A DNA stretch of 64,000 nucleotides from Diploptera punctata (Eukaryota; Arthropoda; Insecta; Blattodea; Blaberidae), in contig JASPKZ010008350.1 in the NCBI GenBank assembly GCA_030220185.1, positions 310,001 through 374,000 of the forward strand. The letters run 5' to 3'. Shown here piece after piece: positions 1 through 10,720 of the stretch. Position numbers and translations under genes: made by a program. The number at the start of each line of letters is the position of its first letter. The stretch's first letter is position 1. The notes below the pieces were generated by a model. The model saw only the letters and a list, made by a program, of their open reading frames with translations, had not been told where the DNA came from and searched no databases.

Positions 1-368
1 AATCCACTATCCCAAGTTCTATCCCTTGTGGACGACTCGTAGCGTTTCCCTCTATTATTCCACTGTGTCGAGCCTACAATCTCCTGGCGTTTCTCTCTAT
101 TATTCCACTGTTTCGAGCCTACAATCTCCTGGCGTTTCTCTCTATTATTCCACTGTTTCGAGCCTACAATCTCCTGGCGTTTCTCTCTATTATTCCACTG
201 TTTCGAGCCTACAGTCTCTTGGCGTTCCCCAACCACGCTAGGCCCACAGTCACAGAACCCATTTATCGGCGTTCTAGTCAACTTATGCAGTTCGCCTTGC
301 GACACTGCCCAACAAACACTGTCATCTGGGGATTCATTTGCGTCACTAACTATTTTAAGCGGCTTTAT
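1..368 (-). pseudogene. Start of pol-like reading frame with 15-residue repeats (partial)
   Basis: This is an uninterrupted minus-strand frame from about 368 to the window edge, shifted +1 relative to gag and overlapping the gag end by only a few codons, as at retroelement gag-pol junctions. It reads through a linker (IVSDANESPDDSVCWAVS and onwards) and then four copies of a 15-residue unit, RQEIVGSKQWNNREK with small variants. No protease or RT motif is reached. I infer the N-terminal part of pol from position alone. No disabling change is visible in this part, but the gag of the same copy is broken. Confidence 0.55.
42..221 (-). repeat. 45-bp tandem repeat, four copies
   Basis: Units start at 42, 87, 132 and 177, each 45 bp and nearly identical. 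The period is a multiple of three and lies in frame with the pol-like reading frame on the minus strand, so it encodes a 15-residue protein repeat. Confidence 0.9.
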
Positions 369-1370
369 CTATCCTATCCTTAAACTTCTGATCAACTAGT
401 TCAGGTAATTCCCCTTCCATATTTACCCTAGTATGATCCCTCAGGCACTCCATGAGTCCTGGCGCGCAGTCAGACGGGAGGATTACCTGCGACTGCTCAG
501 GTAACCCGAATTCTCGTTTCCCTGGCGGCCTCCCAGAGCTGCTCTGTCCCGTCCTCCATTGCCTACGGGGTTGCGGTCTCTTACCACATTCTCTACTAAT
601 GTGCCCTATCTCATTACAATTATAACACCTTATTTCTTTTGTGGCCAGGTTAACCTCTCTCTTTATCTCTGATCCGTACGGTCTTCTAAATTCCCTTTTT
701 ACTGCCCCTGTGATTGGATGTCCTTGTCCATTTTGATTACCCCTAAATCTCGTGGACTTTACCTCGCTTTCTTCCTGTAATGCGGTTTCGATTAGTTGCG
801 CTAATGATTCTTCTTCACCCTTAGCCTTTACTATATACTTAATCTTATCGTCCTTTAACCCTGCTACGAAAGTACCTTTTAAAAATTCTCCTATCAGCTG
901 TAGGCCTCCTTCTACATATCTCGAATTATCGCGTCTTTCTAACCTCTCCAATCTATTTCTGACTTCTCTTCTTAATCAATCCATGGCTATTCCATCTAAT
1001 CTTGAACCCCACTGTGCAACTGTTTCATTTGTACTTTGTTTTGAATTAAAGAGTATTCCTGCATAATATTCTAGCGTTCTCCTTACAGAAAAGTTCTCCT
1101 CCAATATTGCTTTAACTTGAATCCAAGTTTCTCTCTCTGTCCTAGCTAAAAGTCTATCTTTAGCGTCTCCTGAAATTTTGGATTCTATAAATCTTAACAA
1201 TAAGGGTTGTTTGGTTGGATGGACTACCTGAACCGCAGCTTCTACTCCTTCTATAAATTCTCTTAAATGGTTTGGGGTTTCCATCGAATGTTCGGGGGTA
1301 TCAACTTAACTGCTTGAACTACAGGGATATAGCTTTCCTCGCTAATATCAATATCGCCCTCGCTAGCCAT
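355..1370 (-). pseudogene. gag: Retrotransposon gag, broken
   Basis: Structural capsid/nucleocapsid protein that packages the element RNA. The likely start is the ATG at 1370-1368, opening MASEGDIDISEESYIPVVQA. The frame shifts near 1275-1295, where the first segment ends around IPPN and the next resumes as NHLREFIEGVEAAVQVV. That capsid-like middle part runs to an in-frame TGA at 976-978, and the same frame continues to a TAA at 355-357. Near the C-terminus is a zinc knuckle CYNCNEIGHISREC (CX2CX4HX4C, about 605-650), followed by a basic tract, typical of RNA-binding nucleocapsid. A frameshift and one nonsense codon make it non-functional. Confidence 0.85.
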
Positions 1371-1710
1371 AATGGAATTGGACTCACCTAAAGAAAGATG
1401 TAGGGTGGTCTGAGATGCACAGTTCAGAGTCGTAGTGATGGCCTTTCAGCTCCCCTCAGGGTGCGACTCCTCTCGCGGTGCAGGCTGCCAACGGCTGAAC
1501 ACCAAGGACGTCCCTCGAGCGCGTCGGTGGCTGCTGGTGTTGGCCTCAGGACCACTGTCTGCTTTCCTCTGGTGCGTTTACGGGTACCACGGCGCCTGTG
1601 GATTACTCTGGAGCGTTGATCCCTCGAGATAGGCTCTGAATTATCTGGGACTAATTGAAGAGTCTCTCCAGCTCGTTCGCACCTTCGGATGTCTCACTGC
1701 TCGCTGGTTT
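1371..1710 (-). other. Untranslated leader of the LTR element
   Basis: This stretch lies between the primer-binding-like site and the gag start. It is more GC-rich than the surroundings and has no convincing frame on the element strand. The plus-strand open frame at 1435-1632 has no recognisable features. Confidence 0.5.
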
Positions 1711-1734
1711 TCCAATCCCGATGCGCTGCCACCA
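1711..1734 (-). other. Candidate tRNA primer-binding site
   Basis: Immediately inside the LTR end on the element strand is TGGTGGCAGCGCATCGGGAT, beginning with TGG as sites complementary to a tRNA 3' CCA end do. I could not identify the tRNA. Confidence 0.5.
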
Positions 1735-2464
1735 TGTAATATCTGGGTGGTCGATTCCTTCTATAATTATAAGGATTATTTTTAAAGTATAAATAATAAT
1801 CAAAATAAGTAAGAGTTGTTGTCAGGAGGTGAAGATCGTCTTGAAGTTCTAGTAGATATCTGTAAATTTATAGATTAGGAATCAACCCAGGAATTCTTCG
1901 GAAATGTGGTTAGTAGATAGGATTAAACCTAACTATAAGAAGACACAGCGGAGCAGTAGTGAGAAACAAACAGACTTTAATACAAAAAAAACGTGAGACA
2001 GGGTATCGGTAACACCGATGAAAAAAAACTGTCTAACTTACAATCATAAGTTTCATACATATATACCAGTTGAGTAATGACCGTAGTTACAATGTATACG
2101 TGAGAATCAATTTGGTTGTATTGTACATGTAACCAGATTCTCCCTTTCTGAAAAGCATATTGAATGCGCTTAACCTATGACCTTTTAAAAGCTAAGTCAT
2201 CATTAGGTAAGACTACCTATTGTGTAACAATCCCTTATACTGCATGACTTTTCCAAATAACTACAAAGGTAATACCTATTTAAATATTCATGACAGAATT
2301 CTTTAAAATCATTCTTCAGCATATTTTAACAAAAAGATCAATTAGGTCAATAATTGTGTTAATTTAGGACAGTCATACATTATAATGAATGTTCATATTA
2401 TAAAATATATATATATTATGATATACTTCAATATATATTATGATATACTTCAATATATATTACA
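1735..2464 (-). repeat. 5' LTR, about 730 bp
   Basis: The segment begins TGTAATAT and ends ATATTACA, a terminal inverted TG...CA pair, and abuts the primer-binding-like site on the gag side. The second LTR is outside the window, so the outer boundary is inferred from the terminal motif only. Confidence 0.55.
2409..2464. repeat. 22-bp tandem repeat inside the LTR
   Basis: The unit ATATATTATGATATACTTCA (plus AT) is repeated about two and a half times near the outer LTR end. Confidence 0.7.
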
Positions 2465-2510
2465 TTATTATTATTATTGGTAGTGGCAACATATTAGAAT
2501 AAATAAAAAA

Positions 2511-2605
2511 GGTAAAGTGATAACACTATAGGCCTTAGGAGGCCCTTGGGATAGTAGGTGGTTAAGGCTCCTACTTTTCTATACAATCGGAAACTGATCT
2601 CGGCC
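2511..2605 (-). mobile_element. SINE-A 3' fragment
   Basis: Reverse-oriented match to the 3' half of the SINE at 44967-45277: it shares the AGTAAAGTGAT-like tail, the gcccttggg-tagtagg-ggttaaggctcc block and the ctagacaatcgg block, diverged. The tRNA-like head is missing. Confidence 0.7.
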
Positions 2606-2696
2606 AAGATTAGGGATTTTGGAGGAGTAAAATGTACAATGGGTTGTAGGAAAACTACGTATTGTAGAGAAATTCCTAATAAAGAAGAACAATTAT

Positions 2697-2715
2697 TAAC
2701 AATTATTATTATTAA

Positions 2716-2758
<43 letters not shown>

Positions 2759-2766
2759 GTTATTGT
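2697..2766. repeat. (ATT)n microsatellite
   Basis: About 20 ATT triplets, degenerating to GTT at the right end. Confidence 0.9.
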
Positions 2767-3329
2767 TATAGTCTGCTCTAAGGTTTACATTAATGTTTTA
2801 GATGGACTTTATAATAACGAAAATAGAAGAAAGCTAAAGAGAGAAGTATGTTTATTATAGGAGAAACTGTGACGTCAAGATCTGTCACGATGTGTTAGTC
2901 TACATGCTGTAATTTGTATTATTACCATTGTTTTCAGTGAACAGAAGGTGACTGTAGCAAGAAATGATATCTTAATTCCACAGGCGGGTGGGCGGCCATG
3001 AGGCATGACCCTGAATCGTGAATTATATTAATTTAATTTTGATTTACATCAGACACGTTGGTTTGCTATTGAGGCTAATGGTTCAAATGATAGATTAAAT
3101 CAAATGTCCTGACATTAACAGCTTGTCTTTATTGATCATGTAATAAAGCAAACAACAACTTGTAAATTTATTATAACGGGTTCTAGAAATTACTCCAAAG
3201 TTCAGACTGCTTTTAAATTAATGCATAAAAATAAATCGCTAGTTAATTAATAATCTTTTCCTGTCAGAGTTATAAATTAAATTTATAAATAGTCATACAC
3301 TTCTCCCATTTTACATAATAATTATTTTT
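2767..3329. other. No recognisable feature
   Basis: A+T-rich sequence with no ORF, RNA gene or repeat that I can match elsewhere in the window. Confidence 0.6.
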
Positions 3330-3525
3330 TGAGCGATAGTGCGTTTTGTCGTACTTACAGCAATGGCGACCATGATTGAAAGTTCAACTTCATACATTTC
3401 GGGGTTGCCAACCTAAATAACTATACTGTAATAAAATAACTATATTGTAATATTATATATTACAAACCACATTGGGAAGTAAAACCACTGCCCTCTATGT
3501 ACATATACTTCGTACAATATATATC
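3330..3525 (+). repeat. Partial copy of a ~600-bp dispersed repeat (R600)
   Basis: Matches the first third of the repeats at 47060-47680 (same strand) and 30476-31066 (opposite strand): a gcgttttgtcgtacttac start, then cagcaatggcgaccatgatt, atttcggggttgccaaccta and gggaagtaaaaccactgcc. It has no coding content and is probably a non-autonomous element. Confidence 0.75.
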
Positions 3526-4235
3526 ATCATCATCATAGTACATTCACGAATTTAGGCCATTTGTTGACCTGTTTCGGCCTCAAGAGAAACACCATCCAGA
3601 AGTCTTTTGAGTGGACGTCCTGGTCTTCTTCTTCCTGCAGGTTGATATCTTAACATTTGTTTGGGTATTCTGTGATCTTCCATTCGATGAACATGTTGCA
3701 TCCATCTTGACTTATAATCAGAAATTTTGTTTTCTAAAGATTCCATGTGTAATTCTTCTAAGATGTCTTCATTTTTTTTGTGATCTAGTAGTGTGTATCC
3801 TGCAGTCCTCCGAAGATATCTCATTTCAGCAGATCTAAGTCTCTGTATATCCTTCTGTTTCAACGTCCATACTTCGCTACCATACAAAAGAGTTGGAAGA
3901 GCCAGTGTTTTATACACTTTCAGTCTTGAATGCTTTTGGACTAACTGTGGCTTGAAGATAGAATTTATTAACCCTAAAATTCTTAAAAATTTAGATATTT
4001 TTGCATTTACATCCTTTTCTTCTTCATATGAGATATTGCATCCTAGATATGTAAAATTATTCACCTGCTCCAAAATGTTATTGTCCAGTACAATTTTACT
4101 TCTGACAGGATCTACACCTTGAAATGCCATAATTTTTGTCTTTTCTGTAGATATCTTTAATCCATATTCTTCTGTAATTTTGTTAAGTTCATACAGACCT
4201 TTCTGTAGATTATCTTCAAATTCCGAAGACATGTA
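3526..4235 (-). mobile_element. RTE-like LINE 3' end (group R1), 5' truncated
   Basis: A 226-residue open frame (4232-3552) covers the end of an RT domain and its C-terminal tail. It shows ISTEKTKIMAFQG (after the catalytic motif), NFTYLGCNIS, then LPTLLYGSEVWTL, then SRWMQHVHRMEDHRIPKQML and RRRPGRPLKRLLDGV, the typical RTE/BovB-type end. It stops at TAA and ends in an ATGATGATG tail at 3525-3540. RT fingers, palm and endonuclease are absent (5' truncation). It is nearly identical to 22095-22582, so the family was recently active. Confidence 0.85.
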
Positions 4236-4261
4236 GGTGAGTTTTATATTTTAAACTGATA

Positions 4262-4645
4262 TTCTGATTGTAATCGTGGATGTTTTAAGAAGATCAGCTG
4301 GAAAATCTAGAATGGATAGAATACGAAATAAAGAAATAAAGGAAATTATGGGTGTACAAGAGGAGCCGGACATCATAGACATAATAGAAAAGAAAATATT
4401 GCAGTGGTATGGACATGTCAAACGAATGCCAGAGCAAAGATTGCCAAAAATTGTTATGGAATGGATCCCAATGGAAAGGAGGAAGAGAGGAAGACCGAAG
4501 AAAACTTGGATAGAAGGGGTACAAGCAGCTATGAATATCAGAGGAATGGAGGAAGATCAATGGATGGATAGAGAGGAATGACGTTTGGTTTCCGGAAGAC
4601 GGCGGCAGCTGCCATGATACCGGATGATGATGATGATTCTGATTG
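4262..4645 (+). mobile_element. RTE-like LINE 3' end, truncated
   Basis: An open frame (4276-4581) encodes RMDRIRNKEIKEIMGV, ILQWYGHVKRMPEQRLPK and RRKRGRPKKTWIEGV, the C-terminal LINE tail, followed by a GATGATGATGATGATT simple tail. It starts 27 bp after the oppositely oriented R1 copy; the two diverge back to back. Confidence 0.8.
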
Positions 4646-5500
4646 TAAGGGAATTAGTGGAGGTCTGTACAGTTACGAGCCAAAGAAGCGCATGTCAGCA
4701 TACGAATATAAGGGGATTAATCATTCTGTTTTATCCCTGGTGTCTAGTTGTAACTATTTTCCTTACCACCTCCTGGAAAGACATGCGATTGGCTTGTTTT
4801 CTCGCTTTTGACAGAACCGCCTGCTATCTAATGACCTCTGATGATTTACAGTGAAATATTGTAGGGCTTCTTTATGAGCATGCTATTTCCACTTTATCGC
4901 CAGTCTGTCCCAGATAACATTGGCCAAACCAGTATCCACCGTAACTCTTTGATATGTTCAACGAGAGACTTTTTTATGAAGTCTCATTTTAGTAGGCGTT
5001 GAGTGATATACAGTACTTTTTCCTTTGAAGTTGTCCGCCCGTACGACCATAAGCCTGACCCTGTACAAACTATGTTTTTTATAACTTGTATCTGTTCTCT
5101 ATATTTAAGGTCGAGCATATATTTCAAACAAGTTTGTTAAAAGCTTCCCCCCTTCTCTTCGTCTCTGGAGTTTTGTTAAATTGAAAGCAATTTGTTTGTA
5201 AAAATTAATGTTCGAAAAAAAAGCCATCTGTTTGAGAAATTTACAACCTGGAACTGAATGTAGGATTTTATTAATTCATTACTTATACATTTAACCAACA
5301 TAATTTATCATATCCGCCCTTTATAATAAACAAATTTAAAGATAATCAATGTAAAAATAATAAGTTTTCTTCATTTCTTATAAAAATTGATTAAAAAGGA
5401 ACAATTTAATTGAATGGCGTCTAGGTAAGTCTGTAATAACCTGCATTCGTAAAGATTCGGGTTCAAAACGCATATGGTACGCTATTTTACTCTACAGTAT
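4646..5500. other. No recognisable feature
   Basis: Unique-looking A+T-rich sequence with short chance ORFs only. Confidence 0.5.
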
Positions 5501-5504
5501 TTTC

Positions 5505-5852
5505 CCTTTGTCCCGCGTCGTAACCGAGTGGATAAGGCAAGACGCCTTGGCGCAGAGTTACGGGACTTGAGCTGGTTCGAGTCACCATCGGGGAAGGAAT
5601 TTTCTCATGGAATTTCGGCCAGTATGGGACCGGTGCCTACCCAGAATCGTGAGGCGTTTGGATAGTTACACTAAGTAGCGACTCCAGGTTTGGAAGACCA
5701 GCCATAACGGCTCGGGAATCCGACATGCTGACCACATGGCACCCGTACACTGGCTAGATGATCGTCTACATATGTGATTAACACGTGTGGGTATGAGACC
5801 AGTAGCCGACTGGTAAGCCAAGGGCCTCTTAGGCCTTTCGCGCTTGGAGTTT
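5505..5852 (+). mobile_element. SINE-B, full length
   Basis: tRNA-derived SINE: the head has an A-box-like taaccgagtggataaggc and a B-box-like ctggttcgagtcacc, then a body (atgggaccggtgcc, cgtgaggcgtttgg, gctgaccacatggc) ending gcctttcgcgcttgg. It would be transcribed by RNA polymerase III and mobilised by a LINE. Other copies lie at 10385, 29973, 49171 and elsewhere. Confidence 0.85.
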
Positions 5853-5919
5853 TTTTATTTTCTCATAGTTTATTGCTTTTTAATATTAATTTACTATTTA
5901 TTACCATTTACTATTCGCA

Positions 5920-6556
5920 GAAAATCAGGTAGTTATTCATCAAGATCCAGATGATGCATCTTTTATGTTAAGGAAATTAGAGATAGAATTAAAAAAAATG
6001 GGGATTACAGATAAATTATAATAAAACAGAATATCTTTCATTAGATACAACAGATGAGCTAAAATATAATTCGTAATGTTAAAAAATTTAAATATTTAGT
6101 ATCTATTTTAGATAAAAGTGAGAATTCAACTACAGAAATTGAAAGAAAAATAACTGATGGAAGAAGAATCATTGGTATGATGAACTCAGTGCTATGTAAC
6201 AGAAATTTTTGGAGGCAAACGACAAAAATTTCAAGAAGGGATAAAGTCAGAAACAACACAATAAGGGAAATTATGCAAGTTGAAAAAAAAAATTGGAAAA
6301 AATAGAAGAAAAACTTATGAAATGGTATGGACACCTCATAAGAATGGAAGAAGAGAGAATACGAAAGAAGATCCTTAAATGGAAAGCTAATGGAAGAAGT
6401 GGAAGAGGCAGACCTAGAGAATGTTGGATGGATGGAGTGAGGAGAATTATGGAAGCTAGAGATCTGAGGGAAGAAGATGCTCTAGACAAGAACCTCTGGT
6501 GACAAATCACTTTGAGTTGAAGGAGAAACACTGTATTGTGGAATACTCCTAATTTT
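5920..6556 (+). mobile_element. RTE-like LINE 3' end (group R2)
   Basis: A degenerate RT tail: an HQDPDDASFMLRKLEI-like start with stops and frameshifts, then the intact stretch 6293-6502 with LMKWYGHLIRMEEERIRKK and GRSGRGRPRECWMDGV. The shared 3' UTR is ttgagttgaaggagaaacac. Relatives are at 40530 and 57480. Confidence 0.8.
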
Positions 6557-6600
6557 AAAAAAAATATATATATATATATATATATATATTTATTTATTTA
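6557..6600. repeat. (TA)n/(TTTA)n microsatellite
   Basis: A TA run at the junction where two LINE 3' ends meet tail to tail. Confidence 0.85.
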
Positions 6601-7050
6601 GCAGGTATCACAATTTTTCACATGTTCCTGCGCACAATTCATTAATCTACTGACATTCTCTTCCACATCTGTCTATCATTCTAATCTCCATCGTCCAATC
6701 CTTTATCCCTCATGCTGTTCAAAACATCATCAATCCATGTTATTTTTGGCCGTCCTCTTCTTCTTTTACTAAATATTATTTTCCTAGTATTCTTCTTGGG
6801 AATCTTCTTCTGTCAATCCTTTTACATGGCCATATCATTTTTTTAATCCGCAATTGAAGTTTGGACAGTATTTTTTTGTTTTGTTTAATTACACTGTTTC
6901 TTACTTTATCTCTACAAGAAAATCCAGCTGAAGGCCTCCAAAAATTCATGTCTGCAGAATTTAATTTACTTGTTGTTCTAGATTTTAATGTGCATATTTC
7001 TGCACCGTAAATCATTGAACTCCTTATAATTGTATTAATAATGTTTGTTT
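6601..7050 (-). mobile_element. RTE-like LINE 3' end, minus strand
   Basis: The minus-strand frame 7015-6776 reads MIYGAEICTLKSRTTSKL and later MIWPCKRIDRRRFPRRILGK. It continues in the same region as KRRRGRPKITWIDDVLNSM. These are the LYGxE(T/V)W and GRP tail motifs of RTE-like RTs, diverged, with stops downstream. Confidence 0.75.
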
Positions 7051-7423
7051 TTTTGTTTTAGTACTTATTTTCTGAACCCAATAATCACTATTTAATTTTG
7101 ACTATTTCTCAGAGAAGTATAAAATTAATTTTTAATTCTCCGAGAGTTGTCTACAAAAATGTCCTAAATTATTATTAATGTCAACATTGATTAAACTTTC
7201 CCGTTAATATAAATACATTATAACATTTTGATTCTACAATTTTTAATATGTAGTTATATACAATGTAATGTAATCTGCCCCACAATTGACAACGCTTGGG
7301 AACAGAAGAATAGCTACTATTTTTGAATAGATAATCACAGAAGTGAGTTAAGTATGCATGGTTTTAAACACTGGTCTGAGATTAATTTGAATGTATTACC
7401 TAAGTAGGCCTGTATTTTCTTCG
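7051..7423. other. No recognisable feature
   Basis: A+T-rich, with no matches that I can see elsewhere in the window. Confidence 0.5.
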
Positions 7424-7770
7424 CACGCCATATCATAGTTGGATAAGGCAATAGGCTACAAGCCGGAAGTTCGGAGGTTCGAGTTACGATGTGTTTAGGA
7501 TTTAAAACAGGTCTAATCCTTCTGACAGCACCAAGGCCCTGGGGTCTAACTCAGCCTCTAAGGGAAATGAGTACAAGGAGCCTACATTATTCTGGAGATT
7601 CTGGGATAAAGGTGGCCGTCACGCAAGGCTGACAAGGCTCGATATACTGATCACATGTAATCCCTATATTAACTAGATAATCGTATATAAAATATCACAT
7701 GTTCATATGAGGCCAGTTTTCTGCTGGTGAATCGAGGGCCTTCTAGGCTTGTCGTTCGATGAAGTTTAAT
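7424..7770 (+). mobile_element. Mosaic SINE: SINE-A front joined to SINE-B back
   Basis: The first ~220 bp match SINE-A (cacgcc head, aagccggaagttcggagg, tcagcctctaagggaaatga, ggccgtcacgcaaggctgac). From about 7645 on it matches SINE-B (ctgatcacatgta, tcacatgttcatatgaggcc, gagggccttctaggc). The switch lies near 7640-7650. Confidence 0.75.
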
Positions 7771-8015
7771 TTAAGATAAGCATATGTGATTTTTATACAA
7801 TTTTGTTAGTTGGGAAATCTTTCGATGTATATATTTTTATATTCTGTTTCACCGTAAATGGGACGATTATCAGAAAGTGTGAAACAAATATATACAATGA
7901 AAACAAAGTCTTAACAACTTGAGAGAATGCAGAGAAGATTGATGGTCTTCTGGTTAGTGTTGCAAGAGTTCTTGGATTCGATTTGAATCCGATTTCTGGT
8001 CTTGGCTATAAGGAA
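7771..8015. other. No clear feature
   Basis: Low-complexity and diverged sequence, possibly upstream debris of the following LINE. Confidence 0.4.
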
Positions 8016-9215
8016 TTTTTTTCTAAAGAGAATCAGCTTATGTGTTGCAACTTTAAAACAATTTGAAAATGTGGATGAAATGATTCGTAGGGAGATTAAG
8101 AAAGAAAACTGGATTTTCTATGTATCGCTCTTAGGAAAATGTTAATAGAAACACTTGCAATTCCCCATTTTGATTATTGTGACACTCTTTTTACAGACTT
8201 AAATATTATTTTCACTCAAAGACTTCAACGTGTTCATAACTCTTGCGCACGTTTCATTTGTGGTATTCGCAAATTTGACCTGTTACACCGTCCCTGGAAC
8301 AATTATCGTGGCTTCATCTAAGAGATCGTAGAACTGTCCATTCCCTATCCCTTCTCTATAAAATACTTCACACATCATCGCCAAATTATTTATCACGCTG
8401 CTTCATCAGACTATCCGACACACATAATCTTGACACTCGGTCCCATCAGCACATTGTCCTTTTATCCCTCCTAATCACACTGTATATTATTCATTATCTT
8501 TTACGGTCTCACTTACCAAAACATGGAATTCCCTTCCACCCTATGTCAGATACTGTCAAACTATAACATCCTTCAAAAACAAACTAAAGAATAATTTAAT
8601 AACAAACTAACTTATACACCTCACTGATAGTATTCTTTTAACAATTAATACATTTAATTATTTATGAAAATAATATTAAGATTAACAAATATTTTCTTTT
8701 GTTTTGTTTTAAATATTGTATAATCGTAAAATTAGTTTTTCTATATCTGATTATTTTTCTTTGTTTTTTTATATACATTAGACAGGGACAATTTAATATG
8801 TTTTGCTTGTATACATTTTATTATTAGTTGTAATCTTAATTCTAACTAACATTAACTGGTTGTATTATAGATCGTAATATAATAGATTTTATCTTTTTGA
8901 TCAAATTTTTTACACATGTGGAAAGAATGAATGTATCAAGATTACCAAGAGCAGCATTCAACTACAAGCCAAGAGGTTCAAGGAATGTAGGAAGGCCAGT
9001 GAAAAGTTGGACAGAACAACTGTGAGGCGGAACAGGTAATTTGCCTAGCCCTTGAAGTGAAGAAGAAGAAGATCAAATTTTTATTTAGTATTTAATATTA
9101 GAGTTAACTGAGATTGTTATATTCTGATGTAATATATGTTTTGTCTGGTGAGTGGAAGAGACGGCCACATGGCCTTAACTCCACCAGGCTAAATAAATCT
9201 AATCTAATATAATTT
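8016..9215 (+). mobile_element. CR1/jockey-like LINE 3' end with nested insertion
   Basis: The frame at 8139-8321 encodes MLIETLAIPHFDYCDTLFTD and LQRVHNSCARFICGIRKFD, the RT thumb/C-terminal motif seen also at 33965. Downstream the reading frame is shattered. The 3' UTR has the family signature gtgagtggaagagacggcc and ggccttaactccaccaggct and ends aataaatctaatc. It is split by a 160-bp RTE fragment (8911-9070). Confidence 0.75.
8911..9070 (+). mobile_element. Short RTE-like LINE end nested in another LINE, with TSD
   Basis: Encodes a remnant ERMNVSRLPRAAFNYKPRGS, then NVGRPVKSWTEQL and a stop, with a GAAGAAGAAGAA tail. It is bounded by the direct repeat GATCAAATTTTT (8899-8910 and 9071-9082), a clean 12-bp target-site duplication. 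Confidence 0.85.
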
Positions 9216-9362
9216 TGTATTTATATGTTATTGTGTTCAAAGAAGATTACACTAAAATGATTAAAACGAAGGGTAAAAGTGACAAAAAATAGTAAAATAA
9301 AATGTCAAAAGAACAAAAAAGAACGTAACACATTATTATCGTCGTCGTTGTGATCGCCATCA

Positions 9363-9363
<1 letters not shown>

Positions 9364-9405
<42 letters not shown>
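9364..9405. repeat. (ATT)n microsatellite
   Basis: Fourteen or so ATT triplets. Confidence 0.9.
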
Positions 9406-9408
<3 letters not shown>

Positions 9409-9434
9409 CCTATTACTGAGTCGTTAAATTAATT

Positions 9435-10276
9435 ATCTAATATATAAAAATCAATGTTTGTTTGTTTGTTTGTTCGTATTCCATGCGCGGCCATGCCGTT
9501 GATCCGATTTTAATGGGTTTTTTGCAAAATGTTCAGGATATTCCCGGGATGAACATAGGCTGTAAGAGAGTTGTGATATTCAACCCCTTCACCCCTACAA
9601 ATCACCCTTTGTAGTAAAAACGTGAAATAATGTCCCTATTTTGACGTTTAAATGGCTTACGCTGCCTAAACCATAACAAATACACCAAATTAATGTAAAC
9701 AGAATTGTACATCTCAAAAAAACTCTACAAAAAAGTCCGCGATAGCATATGTTTATCTTCTACAGATAACTCACAATAGCCGTTTTTGTTTTTCATTGAT
9801 GCCAAGAAGATCGGGGTAAGTAGATTCCCTGGCAAGCGTGATCTGCCTTGCCGTTCATCCGATTGAGATGAGGGTTGTTGTAAACTCTTCAAGAGATTCC
9901 GGGGATGAACATAGACTATAAGAGAGTTGTAATATTCAACCCCTTCACCCCTAAAAATCACCTTTTGTAGTGAAAAACGTGAAATAAAGTCCCTATTTTG
10001 TGCTTAAATTGATTACGCTGCCTAAACCATAACAAATACACCAAATTAATGTACACAGAAATGAACATCTCAAAAAAAAAAACTCTACAAAAAAGTCCGC
10101 AACAGCATATGTTTATCTTCTAAGGATAACTCACAATAACCATTTGTGTCTTTCATCGATGACAAGAAGAGCCGGTTACGCAGATTCCCGGGCAAGTATA
10201 ACAGCGCACCACCAGCCGGTGGTAAAAACACATTAACATTTATTTAGGAGTAGCAGCGCACGCCGGGTATTAGTTA
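9435..10276 (+). mobile_element. Helitron-like non-autonomous element
   Basis: Starts A|TCTAATATATAAAAATCAATG with the gtttgtttgtttgtt block and ends gcagcgcacgccgggtatta followed by GTTAA|T. The related element at 32209 starts A|TC and ends CTGG|T, matching the Helitron rule (5' TC, 3' CTRR, insertion between A and T). Here the 3' C has decayed. Internally it holds two diverged copies of a ~370-bp block (gttcaggatattcccgggat ... gatgccaagaagatcgg). No replicase is encoded. The superfamily is inferred from the termini only. Confidence 0.5.
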
Positions 10277-10384
10277 ATATGTTATAAATAATTTGTCAAA
10301 ATTCTGTACAAGATAAAAGTGAAATATAATTACATCCTCAATAATTCTTATCCAACTCAGGGTCGGATCGAGATTTTTTCTCCG

Positions 10385-10720
10385 TGGCGTGATAGACCTA
10401 GAAGGCCCTTGGCCTACCTGCCGTCTACTAACCTCACATCCACATATGTTAATCACAGAGGTATATGACTATCCTGCCAATGTAGCGATGACATGTGGTC
10501 AGCATTTCGGCTCCCCCAACCGTTATAGCTGGTTTTCTCAACCTGGAGCCGCTACTTATTGTAGCTGTCCAAATGTCCCATCGATGCTGAATGGACACCG
10601 GTGCCATACTGGTCTAAATTCCATGAGAAAATGTCTTCATCCATGGAGAAATCGAACCAGGGCAAGTCCCGTAGCTCTGCGCCAAGGCATCTTGCCTTAA
10701 CCACTCGGCTACGGCGCGGA
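10385..10720 (-). mobile_element. SINE-B, full length
   Basis: Reverse copy: the head complement ttaaccactcggctacggcg is at the right end and the 3' end gcgtgatagacctagaaggc at the left. The small plus-strand ORFs within it are fortuitous. Confidence 0.85.

Larger units (their letters stand above)
1..2464 (-). mobile_element. LTR retrotransposon, 5' part, cut by window edge
   Basis: Read on the minus strand the order is LTR (2464-1735), primer-binding-like site (1734-1711), leader, gag (1370-355) and the start of a pol-like frame running off the window at base 1. Gag carries a CCHC zinc knuckle, typical of retrotransposon nucleocapsids. The gag frame has one frameshift and one in-frame stop, so this copy is dead. 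Superfamily (Ty3/gypsy or other) cannot be set because protease, RT and integrase lie outside the window. Confidence 0.8.

Noticed and set aside
26..241. Plus-strand frame with repeated VSLYYSTVSSLQSPG peptide
   Set aside because: It is the complement of the minus-strand pol-like repeat; the minus frame continues past the array in both directions while this one does not.
1435..1632. Plus-strand 65-codon gene
   Set aside because: Antisense to the retroelement leader; no motif.
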